DNA from: Clostridiales bacterium
Lineage (GTDB): Bacteria; Bacillota; Clostridia; Oscillospirales; Butyricicoccaceae
Assembly (NCBI GenBank): GCA_019421385.1
Contig: JAHZFK010000028.1
Location: forward strand, 1-33,630
Direction: 5' to 3'
Length of the DNA stretch: 33,630 bases
The notes beneath the pieces are model-generated. The model searched no databases. It was not told the DNA's origin and saw only the letters and a list, made by a program, of their open reading frames with translations. The position numbers were made by a program, and so were the translations under genes. Below are positions 15,624-23,667 of this stretch, one piece after another (position 1 is the first letter of the stretch; every line of letters starts with the position of its first letter).

Positions 15624-16394
15624 TCAAATATTATTTTTTATGGGACGAACCGAAAAAGAACTGCCAGCGACCGTAAGCTCAAAATCAATGGTTTGTCCAT
15701 CGGTTGTTTGCAGAGATATCACTGCATGATCCGGATAAGAACCATAATGAACCGTAGATTCCGCAAAGCCATAATACTCTTTCAGCAAACCGGTATACTG
15801 ATCGCCCAATTTTCGGATGCGTTCTTCCTTTTCGGTTGATGTCATTTCCTCTTTCGATTCCGTTCCAATCCATCCGCTGACCGAAGTCACCAGTCCTGTT
15901 GCGTCATCCACGCTGCACCGCACAGAAACAGAATTTCCGTTTGAAAAACTACAGTTCCAGATGATTGCAGACAACCGGGAGGAAACCCATGGTTTGATAT
16001 TGGATTGATCCTCTGAAATCGAAATATCCATGCCGCTGACAAATACCAATGACGGTGCAATCGCATCCTTATGCAGGGATGCAATATCCAGTTCAAGCAC
16101 ATCGTCGTCGATCAGCTTGCGCAAAAAGCTTTCTGCCGCTTCATAGACCTCGCCCTCATTCATACTGGAATAGGATGGCATGATCGACTGCTCCGTATAT
16201 TCGTCGGAAAGTAATAGCAACGTATCCGATATCTGGCGCGAAGAAAAGAAGTGAACCGGAGTGACGGCATACGTGCTGGTCTGTTCTGAAATCCGCCAAT
16301 CTTGCCATGACAAAACCAGTTCGGGTAAAAAATATCCTGCTGCAATCGCCGTGACCGTCACCGCGCCGCAGACTATCGTCCTCATCCGATTCAT
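15624..16394 (-). CDS. Membrane-anchored protein of unknown function, kinase-linked
   Basis: A 256-residue protein. A single N-terminal hydrophobic segment (about residues 5-25) is followed by an extracytoplasmic domain, with two beta-rich halves around FVSGMDISISED and HYGSYPDHAVISLQTTD. The start overlaps the stop of the histidine kinase gene (ATGA), and AAAGGTGG lies 6 bases before it, so the two are translationally coupled. Such small anchored proteins next to kinases often modulate signal sensing, but I recognise no named family here and this role is inference from context. Confidence 0.7.
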   Translation of the reverse strand: MNRMRTIVCGAVTVTAIAAGYFLPELVLSWQDWRISEQTSTYAVTPVHFFSSRQISDTLLLLSDEYTEQSIMPSYSSMNEGEVYEAAESFLRKLIDDDVLELDIASLHKDAIAPSLVFVSGMDISISEDQSNIKPWVSSRLSAIIWNCSFSNGNSVSVRCSVDDATGLVTSVSGWIGTESKEEMTSTEKEERIRKLGDQYTGLLKEYYGFAESTVHYGSYPDHAVISLQTTDGQTIDFELTVAGSSFSVRPIKNNI

Positions 16395-17812
16395 GCCCGA
16401 CCACCTTTCAACGCAACGATTACACTGGTTCCTTGCTCCGGCGCACTTTCAAATCGGATACTGCCGTGATGCAGCTGCGCAATCTGCGCACACAATGTTA
16501 ACCCTAAACCCGCTCCGCCCTGCGCACGTGAGCGGGCTTTATCCACTCGATAAAATGCTTCTGTGAGGTGTGCAATTGCATCCGGTGGAATACCATACCC
16601 GGTATCCTTTACCGTTAAAATGCATCCCGTATCTGTCAGTTGACCCACTATCTGAATTTCGCCACCTTCTGGCATTGCTTTGCACGCATTATCAATTAGA
16701 TTCAGCAGCAGGCTTTTGACCAAATCCCCTTCGAGCAGGCAAACGCCCTCCTCACAGGAAACAGAAAGGGTGACCCCCTTTTTTTCTAAGGCGATACCCT
16801 GATACTTTTTGATCTCCTGCAATAGCGCCGACAAACAAACAGGAACCAACTCTGCTTTGGTATGCTTTCCAAGCTGGATGTTCAACAGCCTGATCGAAAG
16901 TTTTTCCAAGCGTCTTGCCTCAGAAAAAATATAGTTTGCTGCATCCTGCTGTTCTTCCGCAGTGAGGATTTGCTGACGCATCAAATCCGCGTACCCAATG
17001 ATCGCAGTCATCGGTGTTTTTAATTCATGCGTGAAGCTTCCAATGAATCTTTCCTGCTGCTCCATCGCCCGACGCAGCTGCAGCACATTTTCTTCGAGTT
17101 TTTCTGCCATTTGGTCAAAGCCTTTTCCCACTGCACCAATTTCATCCGCACCATTTATATGGACACGGCTGGAGAAATCTCCTCCCGAAATGGCGCGGGT
17201 TGCATCAGAAAGTTTGGTTAACGGTCTGGTCAACCCAAATGAAATCAGATAGGAAACCACCGCTCCAACGCACAGCAAACCGGTAAAAATGCCGTAATAT
17301 GCCCTGAGTTGGCTTTTTCTCATATCATAAACAGATGAAATATCATAAGAGACCGTTAAAACATTCTTCTGTTCATCCACCCAAAAGCAGCCTGAGATTT
17401 GCAAATAGTTTCTTCCCTCCGGCGTGGAGAAATAAGAAATCACGTTCTCTCCCTCATCAGCAATTGCAGCATCCTCTATCTGTTCCACCGCGTTGCCGCT
17501 TCGCAGCAACACCTTTCTTTCTTCATCCGAACCCAATGTACCTGTAGTCAGTTCCAATGCAGCCCACCCCGCTGCCTTTTGTGGCGAAAGCTGAGAAAAA
17601 AGCGCCGCAAGCTGGCCATTATTCTGCAGCGCACCCAATTCTTCCGCCATCTGCATAGTACCAAGTATCGAGCTGTAGGATTCTTTCGCAGCCTCCACTT
17701 CTTGTTCCAAGGCATTTTGAAAAGAATAGGAAAGCAAAAGCGTACTTCCTGCACCAAAAAGTACAGATAAAAGACAGACCGTGCAAACCGTCACCTTCCA
17801 TCGGAATTTCAC
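16391..17812 (-). CDS. Sensor histidine kinase (HAMP, HisKA, HATPase)
   Basis: Encodes 473 residues from a GTG start that has GGAGG 7 bases upstream and overlaps the preceding gene's stop. Order: transmembrane helix 1 (about 6-30), extracytoplasmic sensor region (31-165), helix 2 (about 172-193), HAMP (194-246; GLTRPLTKLSDATRAISGGD), HisKA with phospho-acceptor His262 (FTHELKTPM), then the ATP-binding domain with N box LLNLIDNACKAM, DTGYGIP and GGAGLGLTLCAQI. All catalytic boxes look intact. Its cognate regulator should be the OmpR-type gene directly upstream, but only a C-terminal fragment of that remains, leaving the kinase without its normal partner in this window. No promoter of its own is clear. 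Confidence 0.9.
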   Translation of the reverse strand: MKFRWKVTVCTVCLLSVLFGAGSTLLLSYSFQNALEQEVEAAKESYSSILGTMQMAEELGALQNNGQLAALFSQLSPQKAAGWAALELTTGTLGSDEERKVLLRSGNAVEQIEDAAIADEGENVISYFSTPEGRNYLQISGCFWVDEQKNVLTVSYDISSVYDMRKSQLRAYYGIFTGLLCVGAVVSYLISFGLTRPLTKLSDATRAISGGDFSSRVHINGADEIGAVGKGFDQMAEKLEENVLQLRRAMEQQERFIGSFTHELKTPMTAIIGYADLMRQQILTAEEQQDAANYIFSEARRLEKLSIRLLNIQLGKHTKAELVPVCLSALLQEIKKYQGIALEKKGVTLSVSCEEGVCLLEGDLVKSLLLNLIDNACKAMPEGGEIQIVGQLTDTGCILTVKDTGYGIPPDAIAHLTEAFYRVDKARSRAQGGAGLGLTLCAQIAQLHHGSIRFESAPEQGTSVIVALKGGRA

Positions 17813-18051
17813 ATTTCTACCTCCAAGCGATAGCCAACTCCGCTGATCGCACGCAATTTTTTCTCCCAACCCACCTTTTTCCGCAAGCGCTGCACCGCTA
17901 AATCAACCGCTTTACTGCCGAATTCCAACTCCCCGCCCCACACCTGTTCATAAATCGTTTCACGGTATAAAGCGGTGTTAGGATTACGAGCAAACAGCAG
18001 CAAAAGTTCAAACTCTTTATTGCACAAGCAAACGTGAAAGTCCCATTCCAT
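17809..18051 (-). pseudogene. OmpR-type response regulator, DNA-binding part only
   Basis: The frame encodes about 80 residues, nearly all of a winged-helix output domain: NKEFELLLLFARNPNTALYRE, QVWGGELEFGSKAVDLAVQRLRKKVG and GVGYRLEVEM. The whole receiver domain (about 120 residues, with the phospho-acceptor Asp) and the first strands of the output domain are missing. An in-frame TAG sits two codons before the ATG, and no ribosome site is seen. Upstream DNA leads within 70 bases into the terminator of the bgl operon, so a deletion probably removed the gene's front half and its promoter. Kinase and regulator overlap by 4 bases, the usual two-component layout. Confidence 0.8.
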
Positions 18052-18120
18052 GATATGCTATCTTTGCTTTATATGGGTTTGGAGTTGATTCCGCATACCG
18101 TTTTCCTATCATATGCAAAA

Positions 18121-18157
18121 CCTCCCAAAGTGCTTCATTCTACAGCACTTTGGGAGG
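18121..18157 (-). terminator. Intrinsic terminator of the bgl operon
   Basis: Perfect 13-bp arms CCTCCCAAAGTGC and GCACTTTGGGAGG, 11-base loop, followed by TTTT on the minus strand. It lies about 30 bases after the end of the glucosidase reading frame. Confidence 0.88.
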
Positions 18158-18188
18158 TTACACATTTAAAATAATTTAGCCGCTCATA

Positions 18189-19613
18189 TCAAGACTTCAG
18201 ATCCACCCCGTTAGAAGCAATCACATCACGATACCAATAGAACGAGTCTTTACGCCGGCGCGATAGGTCTCCGGTACCATCGTCGTGCTTATTGACATAG
18301 ATCATACCGTATCGCTTGCGCATCTCCCCCGTACTGGCAGAAACCAAATCAATACAGCCCCATGGCGTGTATCCAATCAAATCTACGCCATCGCCAATCG
18401 CTTCCCGCATGGCCTCAATATGCTGCCGCAGATAGTCGATGCGATAAGGATCGTGAATACTGCCGTCCGGTGCAACTTCATCCATTGCACCCAACCCATT
18501 CTCCACCACCATAAGCGGGATCTGATACCGATCATACAAGGGCTTGAGCACTCAGCGCAAGCCCTGCGGGTCGATCTGCCATCCCCACTCAGTCGCCTGC
18601 AAATATGGATTGCGCAGCCCGCCGAGCGCGCCGTTTCCGGTGGAAGGATCACCCTCCTGCCGCGTGCCGACGCAGCGGGAATCATAATAGCTGAAGGTGT
18701 AGAAGTCAACCGTACCCTCCTGCAAATCTTTTTCATCCTGCGCAGTGATTTGCAGCTTGACCCCTTGCTCCTCCAAAAGCCGTTTCGCATAGGTGGGATA
18801 CGCGCCGCGCACATGCACATCACCTGCCAGCAGGTTGTGCAGTCGGTCAACCGATTGCTGTGTCAGCTGATCCTCCGGCGAACAGGTACGCGGATAAACG
18901 CACATATAAGCAATCATGCAGCCCATCTGATTTTCCGGGTCGATCTCATGCGCCAAACGCACCGCGCGCGCAGACGCCACCAACTGATGATGCATCGCCT
19001 GCCAGCGTTCCTGCGACGTGCAGTTCTCCGGCAGCATACCGCCCGCGATGAAGGTACCGAACGGGACAGACAGCATATTGATCTCGTTAAAGGTCAGCCA
19101 GCGGCGCACCTTGCCCTGATAGCGCCGCAGAACCGTCTCCGCATAGCGCAGGAAATGGTCGATCAGCGCACGGTTCTTCCATCCTCCGTAAGCGGTGGTC
19201 AGATGAAGAGGGTTTTCATAATGCGACAGGGTGACCAGTGGTTCAATCCCATATTTATGCAATTCATCAAATACCGCATCGTAAAACGCCAGTCCGCGTT
19301 CGTTCGGTTCGGCATCATCCCCGTTTGGAAAAATGCGTGACCACGAAATCGACATGCGATATACCTTAAATCCCATTTCTGCAAAGAGCGCAATATCCTC
19401 TTTCCAGTGGTGATAAAAGTCGGTTGCTTCGTGGTTTGGATAAAAGGCATCCGTTTCGGGCGGAATGGTGATGCGCCGCGGCGTGTTCACTGCGCCGCCG
19501 GTGAACACATCGTCAATCGACGGGCCGCGCCCGACCTCATCCCAGCCGCCTTCGTACTGAGTGGCAGCGGTAGCACCGCCCCAGAGAAAATCATCCGGAA
19601 ATTGCACCTGCAT
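18189..19613 (-). pseudogene. bglA: 6-phospho-beta-glucosidase (GH1) interrupted by an in-frame UGA
   Basis: A GH1 enzyme that would split phosphorylated beta-glucosides brought in by the adjacent PTS. It starts with FPDDFLWGGATAATQYEGG, carries the acid/base Glu177 in TFNEIN, and has the nucleophile Glu371 in VVENGLG. Codon 354 is TGA (18552-18554), in a context GLR-stop-VLKPLYDRY where Trp is plausible (TGG to TGA). The reading frame is otherwise open to 18189, giving 474 codons, the usual GH1 length. TGA is used as a normal stop elsewhere in this window, so recoding is unlikely. The truncated 353-residue product would lack the nucleophile and should be inactive. Ribosome site AAGGAGG; 22 bases after bglP. 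Confidence 0.88.
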
Positions 19614-19634
19614 GGTTATCCTCCTTACAAAAAC

Positions 19635-21509
19635 TTATAAAATCGTGAGCAGCTGTGCGCCGTGCTGGATCTCCGGCTGCTGCACCGGAACAACTTCGAG
19701 ATACTCGTCGGAATTGGTCACGATCACAGGCGTTGTCACGTCATATCCTGCTGCACGCAGCCCATCCAAATCACAAGACAGCAGCTTCTGACCTTTTTTC
19801 ACAGTATCACCCAGCTTGACATGGGCAGTGAAATATTGCCCGCCAAGCGACACGGTATCGCGGCCAATATGGATCAGCAGCTCGATGCCATCCGTGCTGC
19901 GCAGACCAACCGCATGGTTGGAATCCATCAGCGTTTCTACCGTGCCGTCAAAGGGCGCGTATACTGTACCATCCGCAGGAACAATTGCAGCCCCCGTCCC
20001 CAGCACACCGGACGCAAATGTTTCATCCGAAACCTCGCTCAGCGGAACCAACTTTCCGTCCATCGGGCTGTCCACGGTGCGGCGCACCATCGCAGGCGCA
20101 GGCTTTGCGGCAGATACGGCAGTGTCCGTCTTTTCAGCAGGCGCTATCTTGCTTTCCGGATCACGGAAACCCAGAATCATCGTCAGCACAAAGGAAACGG
20201 CCACTGCAATCAGACAGGTCAGCACGATGTACAAAATGGAAATCGGGCGATCAGCCTCAATATACTGGATGGTAGTCACCAGACCCGGACAGGCCGTGGA
20301 AAAGCTCTTGAGCTGCATCAGACCGGCAAAGCAGCCCGAAGCAAAGGACGCAGCCAACACCGCAATGAACGGGCGCTTGAGACGCAGGGTAACGCCATAC
20401 ATGGCAGGCTCCGTAATACCCGCAACCAATGCAGAAAAACCAGCAGCAGCAGCGGTTTGGCGCATGTTCTTATTCTTCGAGCGCAGCGCAACCGCCATAG
20501 ACGCACCGCCCTGTGCCAGATTTGCGCCAAGCTGTGCAACCATTACGATGGTTTCATAGCCAAGCGAGCTGAGCGATGCAATCGCAATCGGGGTCAGAAC
20601 ATGGTGCATACCGAACAAAACCAGCACCGGATAAATACCGCCAATGATGCCAACAGCCAGCCAGCCGAGATTTTCCTGAATCCAAACCAGTGCACCGGAA
20701 AGCGCGTCACCTGCAATCGCACCGGCAGGACCGACCACCCACAGCGCAATCGGGGCGCAGATCAGCACGATGAGCATGGGGTCAAGGAACGTTTTGGTGA
20801 TGGCTGGCGTGACACGGTCAACCGCTTTTTCCACCTTGGACAAAATCCACGCCATGATAATAGCCGGCAAAATCGAATACGGATAGTTTGCCGCAGTCAC
20901 CGGAATGCCAAACAGCGAAACCGGGTCCCCAGCGGAGAACAGCGTCTGCAACGAGGGGTGAATCAGAATACCTGCAATGGTAATGCTCAAAAACAGATTG
21001 GCATTGAAGTAGCGAGCCGCCGAGGCAGCCACCAGAATCGGCAGGAAGTAGAACGAGCCGTCACCGATGACAGTCAGCACCTGATAGGTCATGCTTTCGG
21101 TTTGCAGCACACCCAGCATGGGCAGTAGCACCAGCAGCACCTTCATCATAGCGCAGCCGATGATCGCAGGAATGACCGGCGTCATCGAACCGAGCAAAGC
21201 GTCCATCATGCGGGCCGGAATGCTCTTCTTCTTGGTTTCCGGCGCAGATGCTGCCGCCTGATCGAGTACGCCCAGTTCCTGCAACGCACGGAACACCACG
21301 GGGACGCGGTTGCCGATGATGATCTGATATTGTCCGCTGCTGCGCACCACACTGATAACGCCGGGGATCTGCGATACTGCATTATCATCGGCCAGACTTT
21401 CATCCGCCAATGTTAAACGCAGACGAGTGGTACAATATGTAGCGCCGCGGATATTTTGCTTGCCGCCGACACATTCCGTGATCTGTTTTGCGGTCTGTTT
21501 CCAATCCAT
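19635..21509 (-). CDS. bglP: Beta-glucoside PTS permease, EIIBCA
   Basis: A 624-residue three-domain PTS transporter that takes up and phosphorylates beta-glucosides. EIIB is at 1-90 with phospho-Cys26 (GATYCTTRLRL). EIIC, with about ten membrane segments, is at about 100-460 and includes GITEPAMYGVTLRLKRPF. A flexible Pro/Ala linker follows, then EIIA (about 485-624) with both conserved histidines, in SNHAVGL and LLIHIGRDTVSLGG. Domain order and length are standard for BglP. The gene lies 90 bases after the licT-type antiterminator and just before the GH1 gene, forming one operon that is expected to be controlled by antitermination at 22492-22546. It looks intact, while its enzyme partner is not. 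Confidence 0.95.
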   Translation of the reverse strand: MDWKQTAKQITECVGGKQNIRGATYCTTRLRLTLADESLADDNAVSQIPGVISVVRSSGQYQIIIGNRVPVVFRALQELGVLDQAAASAPETKKKSIPARMMDALLGSMTPVIPAIIGCAMMKVLLVLLPMLGVLQTESMTYQVLTVIGDGSFYFLPILVAASAARYFNANLFLSITIAGILIHPSLQTLFSAGDPVSLFGIPVTAANYPYSILPAIIMAWILSKVEKAVDRVTPAITKTFLDPMLIVLICAPIALWVVGPAGAIAGDALSGALVWIQENLGWLAVGIIGGIYPVLVLFGMHHVLTPIAIASLSSLGYETIVMVAQLGANLAQGGASMAVALRSKNKNMRQTAAAAGFSALVAGITEPAMYGVTLRLKRPFIAVLAASFASGCFAGLMQLKSFSTACPGLVTTIQYIEADRPISILYIVLTCLIAVAVSFVLTMILGFRDPESKIAPAEKTDTAVSAAKPAPAMVRRTVDSPMDGKLVPLSEVSDETFASGVLGTGAAIVPADGTVYAPFDGTVETLMDSNHAVGLRSTDGIELLIHIGRDTVSLGGQYFTAHVKLGDTVKKGQKLLSCDLDGLRAAGYDVTTPVIVTNSDEYLEVVPVQQPEIQHGAQLLTIL

Positions 21510-21602
21510 TCTCTTGTCAACCTTTCTTTATTTCAGATAAAAAGATAATTTCTATCCAAAACCAGCCTCTCCGCGCGCTTGAGATGCGGGTTCTTGCCAA
21601 AA

Positions 21603-22439
21603 TTACTGTCTCGTCACCCGTGCGATATGCACGGTCAGGTATAATTCTTCCTCTTCACCTAAATGCTGTCCGCGTGTCTGCGCGATGTAGTCGGCAATCT
21701 TACACGTACAAGCATAGGCTTCCGGATATTTGCCGCGAACCACGTCCAGCAGTTCGCTGTCGTCGTCCTCATAATAGGTTCCCAGCATCAGCCGCTGGGC
21801 AAAAAACTTCACATGGGTCAAGAAACGATAATATGCCATGGAAGAAACGTCAAATTCCATTTGAAAATGCTCGTGGACAACATTGCAGATCGCATGGATG
21901 AGTTCCGTGATCTCATACATCTGGCTGATTTCCATGCCGGTTTCCGCATTGACGAAATGCAGCGCCATAAAGGCAGCCTCATCCTCTGCGAAAGAAACGG
22001 AAAGCGTGTCGCGCACCATCTGCGCTGCCTGCAATCCGATAGCATATTCATCCGGATAGTATCGTTGGATTTCCCAGCGCATGGTGTTTCGGATGACCAA
22101 ACCGTTTTGATACCGCTGGACAGCGGAATAGATATGGTCAGTGATCGTGATATAGATGCTCTCATCGAGCTTCTTACCCAGTTTTTCTTCCGCCATCTGG
22201 ATGATTTTTTCGCTCAAAACCATATAATTCATCGGAATGCGGGCAATCAATTCCTGAAACCGGCTGGTATTCTCCTGCGATAGTTGAAACACCTGCTCCG
22301 CCCTGGCGTATGGGACCCGGTCCCCGCTTCTCTTTTGAAAAACGATGCCTTTCCCCATCACAACAATTTCCTGTCCCTGTTCATTTGTTGAGACAAAGGC
22401 ATTGTTGTTTAAGATACGCCGCACGATATAGTTTCCCAA
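21603..22439 (-). CDS. licT: BglG/LicT-family transcription antiterminator
   Basis: Encodes 278 residues from a TTG start preceded by GAGGGG; an ATG further upstream lacks a site. The N-terminal co-antiterminator RNA-binding domain (1-55; NYIVRRILNNNAFVS, GKGIVFQK) binds the RAT hairpin. Two PRD domains follow, and all four regulatory histidines are present: His102 and His161 in PRD1 (DHIYSAV, LHFVN), His209 and His271 in PRD2 (LTHV, TVHIARV). In this family PTS phosphorylation of these sites reports sugar availability. The RAT and terminator in its own leader imply autoregulation of the whole operon. Length and residues are typical. Confidence 0.94.
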   Translation of the reverse strand: MGNYIVRRILNNNAFVSTNEQGQEIVVMGKGIVFQKRSGDRVPYARAEQVFQLSQENTSRFQELIARIPMNYMVLSEKIIQMAEEKLGKKLDESIYITITDHIYSAVQRYQNGLVIRNTMRWEIQRYYPDEYAIGLQAAQMVRDTLSVSFAEDEAAFMALHFVNAETGMEISQMYEITELIHAICNVVHEHFQMEFDVSSMAYYRFLTHVKFFAQRLMLGTYYEDDDSELLDVVRGKYPEAYACTCKIADYIAQTRGQHLGEEEELYLTVHIARVTRQ

Positions 22440-22491
22440 CCCGATCCCCTCTTTTTGAAAAAAGAATATAAAAAAAGCAAGCACAACCACA

Positions 22492-22512
22492 AAAACCCTA
22501 CCAACGGGTTTT
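22492..22512 (-). terminator. Conditional terminator in the licT leader
   Basis: On the minus strand AAAACCC, a 7-base loop and GGGTTTT with a T-run, six bases after the RAT element. This is the terminator that a LicT-like protein would prevent from acting. Confidence 0.75.
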
Positions 22513-22517
22513 ATCGC

Positions 22518-22546
22518 GGTCTTGCCTGCATTACCAGTGACAATCC
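22518..22546 (-). promoter_or_regulatory. Ribonucleic antiterminator (RAT) for LicT
   Basis: 29 bases starting GGATTGTCACTG and ending GCAGGCAAGACC on the minus strand, very close to the known BglG/LicT RAT consensus. It precedes the leader terminator and the licT start, so the operon is expected to be induced by substrate through antitermination. Confidence 0.92.
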
Positions 22547-22566
22547 AAGTATTTGATTACGATAAT

Positions 22567-22595
22567 AGTATATGCATTTTATGGGATGCTGTCCA
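22567..22595 (-). promoter_or_regulatory. Promoter of the licT-bglP-bglA operon
   Basis: On the minus strand: TGGACA (22590-22595), 17-base spacer, TATACT (22567-22572), about 20 bases before the RAT element. Confidence 0.7.
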
Positions 22596-22706
22596 TTCCC
22601 ATTTCTAAACAATTATTTCCTGATTTTTTTGTGTAAACTGTTCAATCCACAAGGCAAGTGAATCAGCTTTCGAGTCAACTCAATACACTCGAATGGGTCA
22701 TGCTAA

Positions 22707-22736
22707 AAAGACGTGTGCCATATGGCACACGTCTTT
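22707..22736 (-). terminator. Perfect 30-bp palindromic terminator of the Bce-like operon
   Basis: AAAGACGTGTGCCAT and its exact reverse complement with no unpaired loop base written between them. On the minus strand it is followed by TTTTT. It sits 50 bases after the last gene of the operon. Confidence 0.85.
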
Positions 22737-22786
22737 ATCCATCATAATAGAGCGCACAGTTCTGCATTGTTATTTCGTGGTTTCTG

Positions 22787-23551
22787 TTATTGCAGCCCCC
22801 AGACGAAGAGAGCCAGTGCCATGATGGGCAAAATCGTCCAGCTGATATATCGTCCTGTTATTTCCCAATCGGACGGCTCTGCCTGATCGACGTTACGAAT
22901 GCGGAAAGTCAACTCCCAGCGGAACAGTTCATCCGCAAACAAAATCAAAATCGCTGTAATTATACAAATCATAAGCCCGCCGAGCCATGCATCCCAGCTG
23001 CCTTTATGTGTCAGCTGCGGTCCATCCATTAACTGCAATATGGTGGAAGCGGAAGGTTCCATGGGATCAATGACCTCTCCGTTTCCATCCATGGCGATTC
23101 CATTACTTAGCGTCACCGAAATGCCGGAATCATACAAACTTCCGTCCTCTTGAAACAGCAGCAAGAAATCCTCCTGCTGTAAAACGCCTCCGCGAAACAG
23201 AAGTGTATCACCACAATAGAGCGCAATCCCCCTCATCCGTGCGCTCAGTTCATGATCCTTCGGAATGGCAGAGATATCCTCCTGTACCGTATAGGGGCCA
23301 TAAGTTTTATCGCCATATTGGAACTGCACTGTTTTATCCGCGGATACCGTAAAGCATGCTGTTTCTCCTTGGATTTCGCCGACATATACCGTGCTGCCAC
23401 CTTGCTGGCTCGGAATGAGAATAGCATTTTGATATGCAAAACCCTCACGGCAAATGGTCAACGGATAAAGAACAGTAAATACCAGCACCATTACTGTAAG
23501 CAGAATCAGGATGGCTTTTTGATATCGGTTCAGCGCCTGCACTCTTTCCAT
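22787..23551 (-). CDS. Membrane protein of unknown function, last gene of the Bce-like operon
   Basis: Encodes 254 residues from the ATG with GGAGG 7 bases upstream. A transmembrane helix (about 12-32) is followed by an extracytoplasmic beta-rich domain of about 150 residues with many short turns (YGDKTYGPYTVQED, FQEDGSLYDSG), and two further helices near the C-terminus (about 190-210 and 232-253). I do not recognise the family. It follows the FtsX-type permease by 117 bases and precedes the operon terminator. In similar clusters an extra membrane protein often accompanies the transporter; a role in antibiotic sensing or envelope stress is inference. Confidence 0.75.
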   Translation of the reverse strand: MERVQALNRYQKAILILLTVMVLVFTVLYPLTICREGFAYQNAILIPSQQGGSTVYVGEIQGETACFTVSADKTVQFQYGDKTYGPYTVQEDISAIPKDHELSARMRGIALYCGDTLLFRGGVLQQEDFLLLFQEDGSLYDSGISVTLSNGIAMDGNGEVIDPMEPSASTILQLMDGPQLTHKGSWDAWLGGLMICIITAILILFADELFRWELTFRIRNVDQAEPSDWEITGRYISWTILPIMALALFVWGLQ

Positions 23552-23667
23552 TGCTGCACCTCCTGCAAGCAAATTGGGGTGATGGAAACACTTTGGTTTT
23601 CTTTATTGTATCATAAAAACGCACCGGTGAACACCGGTCAAGGCAAGATGATAACAATATTGGCCTG

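Noticed and set aside
18552..18554. UGA as Trp or selenocysteine recoding in bglA
   Set aside because: Other intact genes here end in TGA, GH1 enzymes have no selenocysteine at this place, and Trp to stop by one base is simpler.
19662..21128. Long plus-strand ORF opposite the PTS gene
   Set aside because: Shadow of bglP; Arg/His/Gln-rich composition and no start signals.
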